Assembly: GCA_039105265.1 (NCBI GenBank) | Contig: JAPFFF010000002.1 | Location: 2,852,001 to 2,916,000 of the forward strand | DNA: 64,000 bases | Source of the DNA: Tritrichomonas musculus | Taxonomy: Eukaryota; Parabasalia; Tritrichomonadida; Tritrichomonadidae | Reading direction: 5' to 3' | Translations under genes and position numbers: made by a program | Part shown: positions 60,901-64,000 of the stretch, in pieces | Layout: each line of letters opens with the position of its first letter | How positions within the stretch are numbered: the stretch's first letter is position 1 | Notes under the pieces: generated by a model | Databases searched by the model: none | What the model was told of the DNA's origin: nothing | The model's input: only the letters and a program-made list of their open reading frames with translations

Positions 60901-61450
60901 TCAAAATTTGAAAGAGCATTGAAATTGGAAATTCAAAAATCCTATCGTCTTTGATGTATTTAATTATATTATATGCAATTATCGTGGCTTCTTCTTCAGA
61001 AAAAACTGTTTCTTTATTATTTTTATTACTGTTGTTGTCTTGGCGTCGAGATTTGTATATATATGAGTCAAAAATTAATTCCTTGTGATTAGTCGAGATT
61101 AAATCTGTAATGATTTTTAGTAATTCCGTAACTTTGTATTTCTGTGCTAAGTATTGAATGTAAAATAGATCTGAATTTTCGATTTCGCATGCTTCGTTTT
61201 GGCTTAGTTTAATGAAGTTAATAATCGCTGTTTTTGGAAGATCATAAAATTGTTCTTTTTCGTCTTCTTGGAGAAGATTAATCAGTTCGACATTCTCATA
61301 TTGATCTTGATTCTCTAAAAAGAAATGTGAATTTTTCTTGATTAAGTTAAAATCAAAAGGATATCTCTCATTCTTAAAAATAAAACATTTTTTGCTCTTA
61401 TCTACTGAGCCAATTGAAATTCTAAATGAATTTCTAGGTTTGGAAATCAT
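54992..61450 (-). CDS. Giant BTB-like/BspA-type leucine-rich repeat protein (B)
   Basis: A 2152-residue paralogue of the protein encoded at 31434-39539. It has the same BTB-like N-terminal module (YPFDFNLIKKNSHFFLEN), the same helical and acidic linker (including EVPLFEEEEVEENLYNF), then about eighty BspA-type LRRs of ~23 residues to the C-terminus. Periodically, repeats lengthen with ITIDPYQTK-type inserts, as in the paralogue. There is no signal peptide, TM or other domain, so an intracellular location is inferred. Unlike its paralogue, it has no recent tandem amplification: all its repeats are diverged. The start is the ATG at 61448-61450, preceded on the coding strand by TTTCATAATTTT, which is initiator-like. 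Confidence 0.9.
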   Translation of the reverse strand: MISKPRNSFRISIGSVDKSKKCFIFKNERYPFDFNLIKKNSHFFLENQDQYENVELINLLQEDEKEQFYDLPKTAIINFIKLSQNEACEIENSDLFYIQYLAQKYKVTELLKIITDLISTNHKELIFDSYIYKSRRQDNNSNKNNKETVFSEEEATIIAYNIIKYIKDDRIFEFPISMLFQILRTYKNLFQRKYDDNSDDKEVVEFLFRCLDNYGRDASILFTAINFDRYEEQVMKRLIENYSRMFDFNMIGTKLARYAIEVEHENSKMREKEEEEGNNKRLIVLEVTNFIEIKEEHNKPKGIKRNNNDNKESQNELQILHEKSSIENDETSPLDFSQMTIIEVPLFEEEEVEENLYNFSEGIKRIKDYEFYEDSTITKIIIPSSVKTIGFYSFFKCSSLREVTIPSSVKSIMDHAFSKCASLVRINIPSSVCSIGYNSFHGCRKLKEITMNPYRTEFESDSFSGCNSLNHLILSSSIRRVEQYNYSRFGEIVRITIPSSVTSIDDYSFVDLLSLEQVLIPSSVKTIPNNIFEGCPNLKEVTINPYRTKFDPKVFTGCSLINHLIFESTVNSIKPFDFTRFGKLTKITIPSTVNSIGSNSFKGLKTLKEVTIALSVTIIEEGSFYGCSSLERINIPDKVTSIGKSAFYGCSSLKQITVPSLVVSINDFTFYKCIALNSISILSELNSIGESSFSGCSSLNQIDIPSSLKSISDSAFGQCSLIERISIPPSVELIPKNAFKGCTNLKEITIDPYQTKFGSEVFASCSLLNQVIIGSSAKSIEQFNFNLFGKIKYVTIPESAVSIGDNSFKGCTSIVEVFIPNSIKSIGNSSFEGCKSLNKIEISESITTIGEGAFIGCSCLTQVIVPSSVTSIENRTFYMCSSLTKITISESVTSIGENAFYGCTSLKEAVIPSSVKSIGCNVFYNCSSLDKISILSSIQTIENNSFYGCKSLKEIKIPESVISICENAFFGCSSLIEITIPASVVSIGNNAFNGCSSINKITIHSSLLSIGDGAFDGCSSFTEFNVPSSVESIGSNSFKGCSSLGEISIPSKVSSIKNGCFSGCSSLTKIEIPDSIASIEDTAFSGCKLLREFSIPSSVTSIGENAFQGCSSITKIAIPSSVVSIEKRAFKGCSSIEEIKIDPYQTKFISETFSGCSSLNHLIMDSTVIEIQQFNFNLIGKLTKITIPNSVTMIKLNSFKGYKSLVEINVPESVKTIEEGAFHDCSSLSEISIPESVASIERNTFSNCSSLKKVNLPSSITSIGSHAFSGCSALPDITIPKSVESIGENAFFGCQLIRKLLIDSPIKTIEANCFSKCSSLTEVSIPKTVTTLKNNCFSECSSLKEIIIPDSVTLIEMDSFYNCHSLSKITIPPSVKAIGDYSFSGCLSLKEIKIPDSVETIGKNAFKECSALIQFDVPSSLKSIPDSTFLRCSSLIQITIPSSVISIGANSFNGCSYLEKIVIPSSVQMLPNYIFKGTSLAEITIDPYKTHIEPDVFFGLSSDIHMIIASSVNYINRFPFNKFSKISKVTIPNTVTSIPSNCFTTCSSLREIIVPDSVNNIGNGAFYKCTSLIEFTIPASVTSVGKNTFNDCSSLTKITIPSSVKSIGFNAFLRCVSLRQVVIPNSVTSIGANCFSGCSSLNQIDIPNSVKTIGDSSFNECASLNEVIVPYSVNSIGQNAFCECRYLTKASILGSLNEISSCTFYGCSSLKEVTIPNSLRAINDCAFYGCRSLQRIELSQNIHYIGSRAFSGCESLQDIIIPPFVKLIKENTFYGCSSLKKINIHSNIQYIGRDSLSQCSSIEVLDIPSSVISIDEGAFNNLSSLIRISIPSSIKKIPEGLFNGCQKLNLIEIDPYQTQFDPEEFAGLNRLFFLKLGPSVKSIKAYNFNVFKRIVQITIPSSVTVIEKKAFSNCPCLKCVITESKKKDIELYVPDISSINSRQVSASRTVQLIVLPNSLLTIGEGAFSECMALERFLIPPNVREIEKNAFSNCSSIKSIAIPPSVQKLRLSIFEGCLNMEELTIDPYITPIQGSSSFYMYNRLQHFIFGPSVRSIQNFEIQNQMDNNYGYFYGSQSFFSKIKKVTIPDSVTSIRDNAFSNFVNLRNLKIPESVKSISENAFNRVNYPCTISIPYSLNGKININSPNFSVNWY

Positions 61451-63446
61451 AAAATTATGAAATTAATCGAAATATTATTTAATAAATAAAGAAATGGTTG
61501 AAATCGGTTTGGCCACCAATTTTATTTTAGAAATCATTAATTTTATTCAAATTTTTGAAAACTTTTAATTATGAAAAAAAAAAAAAAAATTGTGAGAAAA
61601 AAAGAATGGCAGATAAATCAAAAAAATTGATTAGAAAATGATTTTATTGACAGAAAAATAAAATAAACAAAAGATTCATACATACAAATCCCAAAAACTT
61701 TACAGATCATACTATCCACTAGAAATATTATTTTTTTATAAATGAGTAATTGGTAATTTGAAAATAGTTTCCATAATATAAATTTATGTATCAAAAGAAA
61801 TATATATACTTCATTCTTTGTTGATATATGTGATATTTCAAAGTTTAAAATTATGGTGCTCATTCATAAAATGTATTATGATCGTTAGACTTTTTGTAGT
61901 TGCATATTTTCGTAAAAGATCGTTATAGAACTGTTGTATTTAATTTTAATTTCTTCAAAGATTTAATAAAATAGTGTGAAAATTATAGTCATTTTTAGAA
62001 ATGCAATTAATTTATTTATTTAACCATTGAAAGATAATCAAATATCTTATAGAATTGTGCAATTTACTTCTATAACATTATGATTCATCATATATATGAG
62101 CATTATGTTTGAGAAGTTGGTCATTGTTATCTCTCATATCTTTCTGATATTCAGAATAACATTTCATATTGTAATTATTATTATATCAAGATATACAAAT
62201 CATATTTTATCGATTTAGGTGTAAATCATCATCATTGTCAAAAAAGAATTAATATTTTTAAAATCAAAAATGAATCTGGTTTGGGCATGTTCAAGAATAG
62301 GATTATAAATTCTGAAAATCATTATTTTGATTATTATTTCTAGTTATATCTTTATGAATCTAACAATTGCTTTCGTAAAATATTTTCTGGAAATAATTTA
62401 ACAAAAATTTTATTTAATTCAATTTTTTTCAAAAAATTCAGAGAATAAAAATACGATGTCAAAAATTTCTTTCAAAATTTTGACCTTATTCAAGATTTAA
62501 ACAATCATAAGGAAGAAAACAAAAATTCATATATACAATTTGCGAAATGTTCGATTCTTTTAAGCAATATCATCATTTAAATGATATTGAACAAAAATGA
62601 TATAACAAAAATGATATGATAAAAATTCAATACAAATTTAAGTTGAAAAAAAATATATTTAATATGAAAAAAATACTTGAAACTCTTTAAACTTGAATAA
62701 TCATTAAAATATTGGTCAATTCTTTCACTTTTTTATATATTGCATCCTAGAATCATTGGTACTATTAATGATTCCAATATATAAAAAAGTCCAATTAAAT
62801 CTTCACCATTTTTTATTCCAAATATTTAAATGAAAGTTTCTTTATTAAAGAGCAAAAAAAAACTATAATTATTATTAAAAGCCAAAGAGATAGATAAATT
62901 TGTTAAAAGCAGGGAGATAACAAAAAATTATATATATTGTTATTGGGGTTTAAATAGGGAACATGAAGGAGCAACTAATGTTTTTTTTTTTTTATCATTT
63001 ATGGCAATTCAATGATTTGAATTTTATACTTTCAAAAAGTTTGAATTTTGAAAGGAAAGTTTTGTATTTAAAACCCCGCCAAATATGAAAATGATTTTTT
63101 TTACCAATAAAAAAATTGATGAATTAATTAAAGTATGTTCACCAATCTTTAAAAGAAATAGAACTGTTATGTTTAGCCTTACAAATCATGAAATAAACTT
63201 TTTTCATTTATATGGGATAAGTAAATATCAAAATATTGCTAAAACATAAGGGCATTTATATATATTCAAATGGAAGATTAAAGTGAATGAAATCATGTGT
63301 GATAATAATTTTCTCATTTTATTTTGTTAACTGACTGAAAAAAAATTTTTTTTATGATGAAAAATACTAATCAAAGTCAATTATTTAAAATTATGGTGAA
63401 AAAGTCAAAAATAAAGTTCTGAAAATGTTTATATATTGAATCGTCG
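61451..63446. other. 2-kb AT-rich region without a gene
   Basis: No convincing coding frame. A 16-bp perfect inverted repeat, ACTTTTTTATATATTG at 62727-62742, pairs with 62775-62790, with an inner AATCATT/AATGATT pair (62751-62757 and 62767-62773). Poly-A/T tracts occur at about 61574 and 62982. The rest is unremarkable. Confidence 0.45.
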
Positions 63447-63502
63447 TCCGTTTATAGCTCTTAAACGGATTACCATTTTCAAGGTGATTTATTGAAATAT
63501 AT
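63447..63502 (+). promoter_or_regulatory. Inverted repeat in the promoter of the membrane-protein gene
   Basis: TCCGTTTA (63447-63454) and TAAACGGA (63462-63469) form a perfect 8-bp inverted repeat with a 7-bp spacer, 34-56 bp upstream of the ATG. The AAACGG core fits Myb-type binding sites (AACNG). A second CGTCGT motif lies just before it. Confidence 0.4.
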
Positions 63503-64000
63503 ATGAGTGACCACAGCTACGAGCCAGACTTTATTTTCCTTAAGAACGCCAAATACACATTCTTCGTTACTGGAGTTTGCCTTTCATTCGCCGGTTTTAC
63601 GTGTTTTTTATTGTTAACTGACAAACATGTAAATCCAGCACTTTATTTTATTTTACCAATCTCATTAGGTCTGGTTATGGCATATTTACCGCCCGACCTT
63701 TTATCTTTAGTTCATTATATACTCCGATTTTGCGATTTTCCTATTTCAAGCGTAGTATCAATAATTGTCGTCCGTTTTACATTCCTAATTTCGCGCTATG
63801 CCCTTAAATATTTCCATTCGAATACTCAAACCAAAAGAGGAAAATTGATTCCAGATCGTCGCAACCCAACATATAGATTTATAATATCATTTATATCAGT
63901 AATTTCACTAACAATAGCTTTAATCTTAATTGGTTATGGACTTGATCCATTCCTTCTTTCAACCGGTCATGGATTCGCATTTTCAGAACTTCTATTTTGC
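63503..64000 (+). CDS. Multi-pass membrane protein, 5' part (runs off the window)
   Basis: The frame opens at the ATG at 63503 and stays open for 166 codons to the window end, with no stop. It begins MSDHSYEPDFIFLKNAKYTF. Hydrophobic stretches at about residues 21-38, 47-65, 79-95 and 130-150 predict at least four TM helices. A basic loop (TQTKRGKLIPDRRNPTYRF) lies between the third and fourth. Codon use is less A/T-biased than the surrounding non-coding DNA, and the promoter-like inverted repeat upstream supports a real gene. I do not recognise the family from this part alone. Confidence 0.75.
   Translation, partial: MSDHSYEPDFIFLKNAKYTFFVTGVCLSFAGFTCFLLLTDKHVNPALYFILPISLGLVMAYLPPDLLSLVHYILRFCDFPISSVVSIIVVRFTFLISRYALKYFHSNTQTKRGKLIPDRRNPTYRFIISFISVISLTIALILIGYGLDPFLLSTGHGFAFSELLFC

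Overview
The window looks like nuclear DNA of a trichomonad (Parabasalia), most likely a Tritrichomonas-type genome. The evidence is: very high AT content, long intronless genes on both strands, giant BspA-like leucine-rich-repeat (LRR) proteins, surface proteins with Gly-rich Pmp-like repeats, a single TM and a short tail, eukaryotic core genes (separase, ubiquitin E1, a large USP, a copine, an axonemal PG-rich protein), and many small inverted-repeat elements without coding capacity. The species call is inference from gene families, not from a marker gene.

Left half (1-31.4 kb): mostly single-copy housekeeping or cytoskeletal genes. In order: a TA-flanked inverted-repeat element (283-1259); a beta-rich conserved protein (1851-2993); separase with both catalytic residues (3455-6304, minus); a C2-domain protein (minus); a small N-acylated, G-alpha-like protein with degraded nucleotide-binding motifs (minus); a copine (plus); a long-arm inverted-repeat element ending 43 bp before a Asn/Lys-rich coiled-coil gene; ubiquitin E1 (minus), divergent from a 1360-residue repeat/coiled-coil protein; a 2489-residue ubiquitin-specific protease; and a SHIPPO/PG-rich (ODF3-type) flagellar protein. 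E1 and the USP act at opposite ends of the ubiquitin cycle, but nothing in the sequence shows that they are co-regulated.

Right half (31.4-61.5 kb): an LRR/surface-protein region. Two giant paralogues (2701 and 2152 residues, both minus) share a BTB-like N-terminal module and a very long BspA-type LRR array, without signal peptide or TM. One holds about 3.4 near-identical 1107-bp tandem units. Between them lie a mosaic surface protein whose reading frame lacks an ATG, a secreted BspA-like pseudogene with two in-frame stops, an orphan TM-plus-tail fragment on the opposite strand, a ~660-bp segmental duplication carrying small signal-peptide ORFs, and at least three inverted-repeat elements. 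The layout suggests a locus shaped by duplication, gene conversion and transposition.

Right edge (61.5-64 kb): about 2 kb without a gene, then the 5' part of a multi-pass membrane protein (63503 to the window end) preceded by an 8-bp inverted repeat with a Myb-like core. I saw no convincing tRNA, rRNA, CRISPR array or spliceosomal intron.
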